32,756 nucleotides of DNA, taken from Trichloromonas sp034002365. GTDB taxonomy: Bacteria; Desulfobacterota; Desulfuromonadia; Desulfuromonadales; Trichloromonadaceae. Made by a program: the position numbers and the translations under genes. The first letter of the stretch is position 1. Every line of letters starts with the position of its first letter. Below the pieces are notes generated by a model that was given only the letters and a program-made list of their open reading frames with translations, was not told the DNA's origin and did no database searches. Below, in pieces: positions 23,127 to 30,471 of this stretch. The stretch spans positions 1-32,756 of the forward strand of contig JAVFAR010000017.1 in assembly GCA_034002365.1 (NCBI GenBank). The letters run 5' to 3'.

Positions 23127-24458
23127 ATGGCCGCCAAGAAAACCATCCTCGCCGTCGTCGCCGACGCCCAGGGCGAGGTTTTTGAACATCCCGAACTGCT
23201 CCTGGCCGGCATGAACGGCCTGACTCCCCGGGCGCCCCGGCCCGACGAACTGATTCCGCTGCCCGAGGGGAGCCGGCTCTTCACCATCCCCGATACCCCG
23301 CCCATGGGTTTCGACCGGCGCGGGCGCAAGCTGTGCACCGTCGAGACGCTGCCGCGCGGTTGGGGCGGCGGGCGCATTCAGGCGGTGTCGGCCTTTATGA
23401 CCCCCGGCTACACCCGCACCCTGCTCCCCGCCGCCGACTACCGGCGCAAGGCGGTGCAGCTGCCTCTCTGGTCGTACACGGCGGTCGGCTGGTGCGTGGA
23501 GGAGGAGCGTTTCTACGTGGCGGCGGCCAAGGTCGACCGCAATCCCCAGTGGCGCCCCGAGCACTACGACGACCGCCAGCTCGATCCCCTGGTGCGGGCC
23601 GCGCTCAAGGCCCATTCCGAAAATCGGCTGATCGAGCAGCTGGCCCGCTGCGCCGTCGACTACCACTGCTTCGCCGCGAAAAACCTCTTTTTCCGCCGCT
23701 GGGAAGCCCCCCTGCCGACCTCGCCGACCTGCAATTCCCGCTGCCTCGGCTGCATCTCCCTGCAGGAGGCGCCCGAATGCTGCCCGGCCAGCCAGGAGCG
23801 GCTGACCTTCGTGCCGACCGTGCGGGAACTCTGCGAGGTGGCGGTGCCCCATCTGCAAGAAGCGGAAAACGCCATCGTCTCCTTCGGCCAGGGCTGCGAG
23901 GGCGATCCGATCCTGCAGACCGACGTTATCTGCCAAGCGGTGCGGGAAATGCGCCGGGCGACGACGCGGGGGACGATCAACTTCAACTCCAACGCCTCGA
24001 TTCCCGGCGCCATCGACCGGCTCGCCGCCGCCGGGGTCGATTCCATCCGCGTCTCCCTCAACTCGGTGCAGGAACCGTTTTACAACGCCTATTACCGCCC
24101 CCGGGGCTACCGTTTCGCCGACGTCATGGAGTCGATCCGCCGGGCCAAAAGGGCCGGGATGTTCACCATGCTCAACTATCTGGTCTTCCCCGGGCTCACC
24201 GACCGCGCCGACGAGATCGAGGCGCTGGTGCGCCTGCTGGAGGAAACCGGGGTCGATCTCATCCAGTTGCGCAACCTGAGCATCGATCCGACGATGTATC
24301 TCGACGCCATGGGGGTGACGGATGAAGGGCTCGGCATGAAGACGATGATGGATCGGGTCAAGGCCGCCGTCCCCCGCCTCCAGTACGGCTATTTCAACCG
24401 CACCCGGGAAACCTTTTATCCTCCGGGATATGAAACCGGTTGGCCGCTTATGGACTGA
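23127..24458 (+). CDS. Radical SAM protein of unknown substrate
   Basis: A 443-residue protein. An N-terminal domain of about 195 residues (AKKTILAVVADAQG, PPMGFDRRGR) precedes the radical SAM cluster motif CNSRCLGC (C202, C206, C209); an extra Cys set, CCPAS, follows shortly after. Barrel elements FGQGCEGDP, NFNSNASIPG and DSIRVSLNSVQEPFYN are clear, the last resembling MoaA/AnSME-type barrels. I place the start at ATG 23127; AAGGA lies rather far upstream, and longer forms are not supported. Function unknown. The kinase gene begins 11 bases after its stop. Confidence 0.85.
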   Translation: MAAKKTILAVVADAQGEVFEHPELLLAGMNGLTPRAPRPDELIPLPEGSRLFTIPDTPPMGFDRRGRKLCTVETLPRGWGGGRIQAVSAFMTPGYTRTLLPAADYRRKAVQLPLWSYTAVGWCVEEERFYVAAAKVDRNPQWRPEHYDDRQLDPLVRAALKAHSENRLIEQLARCAVDYHCFAAKNLFFRRWEAPLPTSPTCNSRCLGCISLQEAPECCPASQERLTFVPTVRELCEVAVPHLQEAENAIVSFGQGCEGDPILQTDVICQAVREMRRATTRGTINFNSNASIPGAIDRLAAAGVDSIRVSLNSVQEPFYNAYYRPRGYRFADVMESIRRAKRAGMFTMLNYLVFPGLTDRADEIEALVRLLEETGVDLIQLRNLSIDPTMYLDAMGVTDEGLGMKTMMDRVKAAVPRLQYGYFNRTRETFYPPGYETGWPLMD

Positions 24459-24469
24459 ATTCGACCGCC

Positions 24470-25912
24470 ATGCGCTGCTATCGACCGAAATCATTTTTGA
24501 GTCTGGTGCTGATCGGTTTTGTCCTGGTCTGTCTCCCCCTGGTTCTGTCGCTGGTCCAGGCCCAGCGGTCGTTGGCCCTGTTGGCCGGGGAGAGCGGCGC
24601 GGTGGTCGACCGCTCGGTGAAGGCCACCGAGGGGAGCCGGCTGCTGGTCGACGATCTGATCGCCCTGGAACGCAAGGCCCGCCAGTACGAAGTGCTCGGC
24701 GACAAGGGTTTGCTGCAGGAAATGATCGATCAGCACCGGGAGATTCAGCAAACCCTGGCCCGGTTACTGAATCTGGGACTGGCCCCTCCCTTGCCCGAAC
24801 GGCTGGGTCAGGTGGTGGGGCTGGAATCCCAGATTTTTGAGCAGTTGCGGGAAGAACCACGCAAGTCGCCGACCCATGAAGCGGCGTTGCAAGGGTTCGC
24901 CGAACTGAATGAACGGGCCAACGCCATCGCCGGTCAAAGCAACCGTCTGATTTACGACGAAGTGGACCGCATCCAGCAGGCCACCGCCCAGGCCCGCCAG
25001 ACCCTGCTGTGGTGGGGAGGCGCCCTGGTTCCCGTGTCGCTGCTGTTCATCGGATTGTTCGCCCGCCTGATTTCCCGGCCGATCCAACAGATTGTGGCGG
25101 CGATCAACCGTCTCGGCGAGGGGGATTTCGCTTCGCCGGTCTCGGTCGGCGGTACCCGCGATCTGGCTTTTCTCGGGCAGCGGCTCGACTGGATGCGTGG
25201 TCAGCTGGCTGACGTCGAGCGTTCCAAATCCCGCTTCGTCGCCCAGATCAGTCACGAGCTCAAGACCCCCCTCGCCTCCATCCGCGAGGGGAGCGAACTG
25301 CTCAACGACAAGGTGAAGGGGGATCTGAACGGGCCCCAGCGCGAGATCGTGGAAATCCTCTGCAAGAGCAGTCTCGATCTGCAGAAGCTCATCGAAAACC
25401 TGCTGGGCTTCAGCCGATTCCAGGCGGAAGGCGTCGCCCCTCCGGAGCTTGTGCCGGTAGCGCCGGCGCTGCTGGTGGACGAGGTGCTGGCCGATCACAA
25501 ACCGTCGATCATGAAAAAAGGTCTGCGCTGCGAGGCGCGTCTCGAAACGCCGACGGTCGCGGCCGACCCCGGCCGGTTGCGGATCCTCATCGACAATCTG
25601 CTCTCCAACGCCATCAAGTTCACCCCCGAGGGGGGGCGTATCGTCATCGTCGACAAGTGCGATGGGGAGGACTGGGTTTTTGAAGTATGCGATTCCGGTC
25701 CGGGGATTCCCCCGGGGGATCGGGAGCGGGTCTTTCAGCCGTTTTTTCAGGGGCCGTCGCCCAATGCCATGCACGTTAAGGGAACCGGCCTCGGCCTGTC
25801 CATCGCCCGGGAGATCGCCCGCGCCCACGGCGGGGAACTGAGTGTGCCGGAAGGGGCGGGAGGGCGCATTCGCCTGACCTTGCCCCTGAACCGGAATCCG
25901 GAGGAGATATGA
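24470..25912 (+). CDS. glrK: Membrane histidine kinase, GlrK/QseE-like
   Basis: A 480-residue sensor kinase: TM1 (about 9-30), a periplasmic helical sensor region (about 31-178), TM2 (179-200), HAMP (to about 250), HisKA with H262 in QISHELKTPLAS, and HATPase with NLLSNAIKFTP (N380), DSGPGIP and GTGLGLSIAREI. The gene order kinase, small lipoprotein, sigma-54 activator is that of E. coli glrK-yfhG(qseG)-glrR, and the products match in type. The ATG at 24470 is preferred over TTG 24440, which would overlap the previous gene. It overlaps the lipoprotein gene by ATGA. Confidence 0.83.
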   Translation: MRCYRPKSFLSLVLIGFVLVCLPLVLSLVQAQRSLALLAGESGAVVDRSVKATEGSRLLVDDLIALERKARQYEVLGDKGLLQEMIDQHREIQQTLARLLNLGLAPPLPERLGQVVGLESQIFEQLREEPRKSPTHEAALQGFAELNERANAIAGQSNRLIYDEVDRIQQATAQARQTLLWWGGALVPVSLLFIGLFARLISRPIQQIVAAINRLGEGDFASPVSVGGTRDLAFLGQRLDWMRGQLADVERSKSRFVAQISHELKTPLASIREGSELLNDKVKGDLNGPQREIVEILCKSSLDLQKLIENLLGFSRFQAEGVAPPELVPVAPALLVDEVLADHKPSIMKKGLRCEARLETPTVAADPGRLRILIDNLLSNAIKFTPEGGRIVIVDKCDGEDWVFEVCDSGPGIPPGDRERVFQPFFQGPSPNAMHVKGTGLGLSIAREIARAHGGELSVPEGAGGRIRLTLPLNRNPEEI

Positions 25913-26466
25913 GTCGTTGGTTTGTGGTGTTGCTGTTGGGGGGATTGCTCCTTGCCCTGGCCGGCTGCGGTCGGCTGCGTTTGATTCCCGTGGAAGAGCC
26001 CGGGTGGAAAGCGGTCCCCGAAGGGGAGACGGCGAGTGCCGAAGTGAAACCGAAGGAGGAAAGCCCCCGTCCGGTTTTCGAGCCCCTGACCTATCTCGAT
26101 ATTCTGCGGCGCATGAACGATGCGCAGCGGGCCAAAGAGTACGATATCGTGAAAAAACGTTTCGCGCGCAGAACCGCGGAAGATGACCGTTGGCGGTTGA
26201 TTTTCCTCTCGCTCTGGCCGGAACAGTCCTTTTCCGATCCTGAGCGGGCCCGACACCTGCTTGCCGAACGCAGTGACCGGGCGAATGATCCCCGCCTTGG
26301 CCTGGGCCTGCTGCTGGAGGGTGTGCTGACACGGGAGGGGGCGTGCGTCCGCCAACTCGCCGCCGAGAAGACCCGGGCCGACACCCTGAACCGCCAGCTG
26401 GAGGAACTGAAAAAGATCGAAACCATTCTTGGCGAACGGGAGAAACTGCGCCCGACAAGCCGGTGA
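25909..26466 (+). CDS. QseG-like outer-membrane lipoprotein
   Basis: A 185-residue protein with a signal peptide and lipobox LAGC (acylated Cys 20), a Pro/Glu-rich linker, then a helical region with a predicted coiled coil at the end (AAEKTRADTLNRQLEELKKI). In E. coli the corresponding protein, QseG/YfhG, activates the partner kinase by direct contact in the periplasm; the same role is inferred here from position between kinase and regulator. Asp is absent after the Cys (next residue Gly), consistent with outer-membrane sorting. Sequence identity to E. coli QseG cannot be judged by eye. Confidence 0.72.
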   Translation: MSRWFVVLLLGGLLLALAGCGRLRLIPVEEPGWKAVPEGETASAEVKPKEESPRPVFEPLTYLDILRRMNDAQRAKEYDIVKKRFARRTAEDDRWRLIFLSLWPEQSFSDPERARHLLAERSDRANDPRLGLGLLLEGVLTREGACVRQLAAEKTRADTLNRQLEELKKIETILGEREKLRPTSR

Positions 26467-26472
26467 GGAACC

Positions 26473-27831
26473 ATGAACGCTGAAGCCCGACGCATACTGC
26501 TGGTGGACGACGATACCGATCTGCTGCGCCTGCTTTCCATGCGCCTTTCCGCCGCCGGCTATGCCGTGACCCAGGCCGAGAGCGCCGAGCAGGCCATGGC
26601 CCGCTTCCCGGTGCTGCGCCCCGATCTGGTCGTCACCGACCTGCGCATGGCCGGCATGGACGGCCTCGGCCTCTTCGAGGAAATCCGCAAGGTTAACGCC
26701 TCGGTGCCGGTCATCATCCTCACCGCCCACGGTTCCATCGCCGAGGCGGTGGAGGCCACCCGGCGCGGGGTCTTCTCCTTTCTCACCAAACCGGTGGACA
26801 GCCGGGCCCTGCTGGAGGAGGTGCGCAAAGCCCTGAATCTGAGCGGCGCCCAGCCGGGTGTCGCTCCCGCCGGCAAGGATGTCGCCTGGCGGCGGGAGAT
26901 CATCACCTGCAGCCCGCTCATGGAAGATCTGCTCGGGCGGCTCAAGCTGGTGGCGGAGAGCGAAGCGAGCGTCCTGCTCCTGGGCGAAAGCGGCACCGGC
27001 AAGGAGCTCCTCGCCCGGGCCATTCATCTGGCCGGCCCCCGGGCCGCCGGCCCCTTCGTGGCGGTGAACTGCGGCTCGATTCCCGAGGCGCTGCTCGAAT
27101 CGGAGCTCTTCGGCCATACCAAGGGCGCCTTTACCGGGGCGACCCAGGACTACGCCGGGCTCTTCAAGTCGGCCAACGGCGGCACCTTGCTCCTCGATGA
27201 AATCGGCGACATGCCCCTGGCCCTGCAAGTGAAGCTGCTGCGCGTGCTTCAGGAAAAACAGGTGCGCTCCGTCGGTTCGGCGCGGGTGGAGCCGGTGGAT
27301 GTGCGTATCGTTTCGGCCACCCACCGCGACCTCGAAGCGGCGGTCGCCGATGGCCGGTTTCGCCAGGACCTTTATTACCGGCTCAACGTCGTCTGCCTCG
27401 AAGTGCCGAGCCTGGCCCGGCGCCGTGAGGATATCCCTCTCTTGGCGGACTATTTCCGGAAAACCCTGGCGGCCCGTTCGGGCAAGAAGCTCACCGGCTT
27501 CGCTCCCGAGGCCATGGAGATGCTGCTCAACGCGTCCTGGCCCGGGAACATCCGGCAACTGATCAACGTCATCGAGCAGGCGGTGGCCCTGTCGACCACC
27601 CCGGTGATTTCCGCCGACCTTCTGCAGGCGGCCCTGCGCGTGAGTCCGGAAAAGATTCCCACTCTGGCCGAGGCCCGGCGCACGTTCGAGCAGGACTATC
27701 TGGTGCGCCTCATGCAGATGACCCGGGGCAACGTCTCCCAGGCGGCGCGCATCGCCGACCGCAACCGCACCGATTTTTACAAGCTGCTGCAACGTCATCA
27801 CATCGTCCCCCAACTCTTCAAGCCCGAATAG
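26473..27831 (+). CDS. glrR: Sigma-54 response regulator, GlrR/QseF-like
   Basis: A 452-residue NtrC-family activator: receiver domain with D56 (VVTDLRMAG), AAA+ domain with Walker A GESGTGKE (171-178), the sigma-54 contact loop GAFTGA (218-223), Walker B GGTLLLDEIGD and arginine-finger region, then a Fis-type HTH at the C-terminus (GNVSQAARIADRNRTDFYKLL). The ending RNRT-D-FYKLLQRH closely resembles E. coli GlrR. It should activate sigma-54 promoters when phosphorylated by the adjacent kinase. GAGGAACC lies between the lipoprotein stop and the ATG. Matching operator sites follow directly downstream. Confidence 0.88.
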   Translation: MNAEARRILLVDDDTDLLRLLSMRLSAAGYAVTQAESAEQAMARFPVLRPDLVVTDLRMAGMDGLGLFEEIRKVNASVPVIILTAHGSIAEAVEATRRGVFSFLTKPVDSRALLEEVRKALNLSGAQPGVAPAGKDVAWRREIITCSPLMEDLLGRLKLVAESEASVLLLGESGTGKELLARAIHLAGPRAAGPFVAVNCGSIPEALLESELFGHTKGAFTGATQDYAGLFKSANGGTLLLDEIGDMPLALQVKLLRVLQEKQVRSVGSARVEPVDVRIVSATHRDLEAAVADGRFRQDLYYRLNVVCLEVPSLARRREDIPLLADYFRKTLAARSGKKLTGFAPEAMEMLLNASWPGNIRQLINVIEQAVALSTTPVISADLLQAALRVSPEKIPTLAEARRTFEQDYLVRLMQMTRGNVSQAARIADRNRTDFYKLLQRHHIVPQLFKPE

Positions 27832-27840
27832 CTCTTCGCT

Positions 27841-27860
27841 CTGTCGCCGATGTGCGACAG
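27841..27860. promoter_or_regulatory. GlrR box 1 (upstream activating site)
   Basis: CTGTCGC-N6-GCGACAG, containing TGTC-N10-GACA, which is the GlrR operator form described in enterobacteria. It begins 9 bases after the glrR stop codon, about 205 bases before the predicted transcription start at 28056. Confidence 0.75.
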
Positions 27861-27925
27861 GGTGGACCCCCTTTCCTCCATCGTTTTTTTTCGATGGTCC
27901 TCTTTGTTCCGGGTAAATCACGCAT

Positions 27926-27945
27926 CTGTCGCATATTGGCGACAG
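27926..27945. promoter_or_regulatory. GlrR box 2 (upstream activating site)
   Basis: The same arms, CTGTCGC-N6-GCGACAG, with different central bases. It is centred 85 bp (about eight helical turns) from box 1 and about 120 bp before the predicted start, a normal place for a sigma-54 enhancer. Confidence 0.78.
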
Positions 27946-28028
27946 TTTCTTCCGAAATAGGCCCCGGCGCTTCCCTTCCGCTTCTTACTGCCCCTCGCAA
28001 CCTGTTGCTATCCCATGGTTTCCTCTGC

Positions 28029-28045
28029 TTGGCCCGAGCCTTGCT
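28029..28045 (+). promoter_or_regulatory. Sigma-54 promoter downstream of glrR
   Basis: TTGGCCCGAGCCTTGCT has GG (28031-28032) and GC (28043-28044) ten bases apart and a full TTGC at -12. The start of transcription would be near 28056, 47 bases before the ATG of the next gene. Confidence 0.72.
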
Positions 28046-28102
28046 GAGGTCTGGAATGGCGCCCTTTGCGCGCCGATGCTATTTTTCCAAGGAGAGAGTT
28101 TG

Positions 28103-28567
28103 ATGCCATATCATCCGCTGCGCCCGCTGCTCATTCTCGGCTGTGGGCTGTGCATGGCTTTGGTCGCTTATGTGGGGCAGGCGGGCAACGGCCCGGGGCG
28201 TTATTCCCTGACGAGCGAACGAAGCGGTGGCGTTTCCATCCGCCGCCATCTGGTGGAGCCCTGGCGTCTCGATTACCGCCTGGTCACCCCGTTGCCGGCG
28301 GAGGAAGAGTCCGACAAAGAAAAGGAACCTGATCCCGAACTGGTCCTCTATCTCGACGGCTCCGATTTTCTTTTCGGGGAGGATGTCGACGTCTTTTTCC
28401 GCGTCCTCGGCCCCCGCGGGAACGAAATCCGCGCCCTGGGCCTTTCCCTGCTGGGCGGATACGGGGCGAATCTCTTTCTGGAAAATGCGGGGACCTATCA
28501 CATCAGCGTGCGGGTTGTAAGTCCCCTGGGCGGTTTTACCGACAGCTTTGATTACCGCCGTCCTTGA
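28103..28567 (+). CDS. Small exported protein of unknown function, predicted GlrR target
   Basis: A 154-residue protein with an N-terminal signal sequence (about 7-27). The mature part has an acidic Glu/Lys/Asp linker (EEESDKEKEPDPE) and a beta-rich C-terminal domain (LVLYLDGSDFLFGEDVDVFF, GTYHISVRVVSPLGG) that could be an Ig-like sandwich. I do not recognise a family. AAGGAGAGAG precedes the ATG. The only promoter seen is the sigma-54 site with two GlrR boxes, so control by the GlrKR system is inferred, likely as an envelope-stress factor. Confidence 0.7.
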   Translation: MPYHPLRPLLILGCGLCMALVAYVGQAGNGPGRYSLTSERSGGVSIRRHLVEPWRLDYRLVTPLPAEEESDKEKEPDPELVLYLDGSDFLFGEDVDVFFRVLGPRGNEIRALGLSLLGGYGANLFLENAGTYHISVRVVSPLGGFTDSFDYRRP

Positions 28568-28699
28568 ACAGGAAACCGCCTCCCCTGCAATTCCGCCTTT
28601 GCCGAGACGCCCGCTCCGGAGTAAACTGTGCGAAAAGATTCCGCGAAAGACAGCGGCATTCGTTCTCTGGATATTCACTCGACGCGGGAGGGTTGGAAT

Positions 28700-29803
28700 A
28701 TGGGCAAACATCTGGTGCTGATCGGAGGGGGACACGCTCATCTGCCGGTGTTGCGGCAACTGGGGCGGATGATCGGACTTGGCCACCGGGCAACGCTGGT
28801 GACGCCCGATGATCATCACTATTATTCCGGCATGGGGCCGGGAATGCTGGCGGGCATCTATACGCCCGAGCAGGGATCTTTCGCCGTCGCGCTCATGGCC
28901 GAAAGGGCGGGGGGGACCGTGGCGCGGGCGGCGGCGACGAGATTGGATGCCGAGGCGCGCACCCTGTATCTTGCCGACGGCTCGGCGCTTGAATACGACC
29001 TGATTTCCTTCAACCTCGGCAGCCGGGTGGTCGTCGATCTGCCCGATGACGGCAGCTGTCCGGTGCTGCCGGTGAAGCCGATCCAGCGCCTGCTGGAGGC
29101 GCGTAAACGGCTGCTGGCGATGCTCCCCGAGGGGCGCAAAAATCTCGTGGTGATCGGCGGCGGCCCTTCCGGGGTCGAGCTTTCCGGTGCCCTCTGGCGC
29201 TTGCTGCGGGATGCCCGGGGGCACGGGGAGATCACCCTGGTCGGCGGCAGGCGCCTGCTCGCCGATTTTCCCGAGCGGGCCCGGGAGCTGGCCCTGGCTT
29301 CGCTGGCGGAACGCGGTATCCGCATTCTCGAAGGGGTGCGGGCGCAACGGGTGGCGGATCGGCATGTTCGGCTCGACGACGGCGACGAACTCCCCGCCGA
29401 CCTGGTCCTATTGGCCGGGGGAATCGCTCCGCCGTCTCTTTTCGCCGAATCGGGGTTGGCGGTGGGTGACGACGGCGGGTTGCTGGTGGACGAGACGCTG
29501 CGCAGTCTGAGTTATCCCGAAATATTCGGTGGCGGCGATTGCATCAGCCTGCACCATAATCCCCTGCCCAAGGTCGGCGTCCACGCCGTGCGCCAGGGAC
29601 CGGTCCTCGCTGAAAATCTGCTGGCCGCGCTGGAGGATGAGCCCTTCGAGCAGTTCGTGCCGCAGCGCATGTTTCCGCGGATTCTCAATCTCGGGGATGG
29701 CCGGGGCCTGCTGCAACGGGGAGAACTGGTGCTGAAGGGACGCTGGGCGTTTCTGCTCAAGGACTGGATCGACCGGCGCTTCATGGGCCGGTATCAAGGG
29801 TGA
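28700..29803 (+). CDS. FAD/NAD(P)-dependent oxidoreductase (TIGR03169/NDH-2-like)
   Basis: A 367-residue flavoprotein of the two-dinucleotide-binding-domain type. The FAD site is LVLIGGGHAHLPVL (residues 5-18), the NAD site VVIGGGPSGVELSG (about 150-163), and the second FAD contact is EIFGGGDCIS. The HAHLP variant of the first motif is typical of the TIGR03169 group, related to type-II NADH dehydrogenases and to the domain fused to SelD in some organisms. ATG 28700 follows GGGAGGG. The substrate is unknown. Its stop codon is the first unit of a 7-bp repeat array. Confidence 0.83.
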   Translation: MGKHLVLIGGGHAHLPVLRQLGRMIGLGHRATLVTPDDHHYYSGMGPGMLAGIYTPEQGSFAVALMAERAGGTVARAAATRLDAEARTLYLADGSALEYDLISFNLGSRVVVDLPDDGSCPVLPVKPIQRLLEARKRLLAMLPEGRKNLVVIGGGPSGVELSGALWRLLRDARGHGEITLVGGRRLLADFPERARELALASLAERGIRILEGVRAQRVADRHVRLDDGDELPADLVLLAGGIAPPSLFAESGLAVGDDGGLLVDETLRSLSYPEIFGGGDCISLHHNPLPKVGVHAVRQGPVLAENLLAALEDEPFEQFVPQRMFPRILNLGDGRGLLQRGELVLKGRWAFLLKDWIDRRFMGRYQG

Positions 29804-29849
29804 CGAGTGACGAGTGACGAGTGACGAGTGACGAGTGACGAGTGACGAG
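29801..29849. repeat. Heptanucleotide array, (TGACGAG)x7
   Basis: Seven exact copies of TGACGAG fill the space between two convergent genes: the first TGA is the stop of the flavoprotein gene, and the array ends two bases before the stop of the ACP phosphodiesterase gene. No spacers, so not a CRISPR array. Confidence 0.95.
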
Positions 29850-29851
29850 TG

Positions 29852-30445
29852 TCAGGCGGGGAGGGTGCGGGCGTGGGCCACGGCCTGGGGCAGAAATTCG
29901 GTGAAATCCCCTTCGAGCTCCCGGTAGTGACGGCGTAGTTCCATTCCCCCCTGGGCCAGCGGCGTAGGGCGGGAGAGGCGTCCGGCCAGGCGTTGTAACA
30001 CGATCTCCACCGTTTCCGGGTCGCGGTAGGATTCAAGCCAGCGCCCGGCGATCATGCGCGGGGCGGTGCGTTGCAATCCCTGGGGAAGCAGGTCGTGGTG
30101 CTTTTCGAGAATCCGGTAGAAGCGCCGGGCGAACTGCTCCAGGGGGACCTCGGCGTGGTGGAGCCAGTTCCGGGCGAGGAAGTGATCGTAAAAGACATCG
30201 ACGAGGAGGGAACGGCAGTGGCGGTAGGAGGGGTCGATACGACGCAGGCTGCGGCGCGAGACGGCATTGACCTGGGCGAAGCTGTCGATGCCCCGGTGCC
30301 GCTCGATGCCGCGCCGGATCGCTTCCGGCCAGCGGTCATCGAGCCGCCCCTTGACGAAATCCCCGAGCAGGCCGCCGAGCAGACTCTCTTCCGTCGGCTC
30401 GGCGAGATAGAGGTGAAACAGGTAGTTCAAAAAATCGACTTTCAC
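29852..30445 (-). CDS. acpH: Acyl carrier protein phosphodiesterase
   Basis: A protein of about 197 residues matching AcpH, which removes the phosphopantetheine arm from holo-ACP. It shows FLNYLFHLYLAEP at the start, GGLLGDFVKG, IERHRGIDSF and LLVDVFYDHFLARNW, with the His/Asp metal ligands of the HD-like fold. I choose GTG at 30445 since it aligns with the usual start of the family; the GTG at 30475 would add residues encoded by a GC-rich palindrome. No clear ribosome binding site is seen for either. It follows the TPR gene on the same strand. Confidence 0.82.
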   Translation of the reverse strand: MKVDFLNYLFHLYLAEPTEESLLGGLLGDFVKGRLDDRWPEAIRRGIERHRGIDSFAQVNAVSRRSLRRIDPSYRHCRSLLVDVFYDHFLARNWLHHAEVPLEQFARRFYRILEKHHDLLPQGLQRTAPRMIAGRWLESYRDPETVEIVLQRLAGRLSRPTPLAQGGMELRRHYRELEGDFTEFLPQAVAHARTLPA

Positions 30446-30451
30446 AGGTAG

Positions 30452-30471
30452 GGGCGCGGCATGCCGCGCCC
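30452..30471. repeat. 20-bp perfect GC palindrome (REP-like)
   Basis: GGGCGCGGCATGCCGCGCCC lies between the TPR gene stop (30472-30474) and the acpH start. It resembles the short palindromes common between genes in many bacterial genomes; no copy number can be given from one window. It may act as a hairpin protecting or ending the TPR mRNA. Confidence 0.8.

Noticed and set aside
27878..27897. CCATCG-T8-CGATGG as a terminator of the glrR operon
   Set aside because: The T run is in the loop rather than after the stem, so it does not have the form of an intrinsic terminator.
25747..27921. 724-codon minus-strand open frame opposite the lipoprotein and glrR genes
   Set aside because: It spans two well-supported genes on the other strand and has no recognisable domain; its length is explained by GC-rich codon bias.
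29801..29849. Possible CRISPR array
   Set aside because: The 7-bp units are contiguous with no spacers and no cas genes are present.
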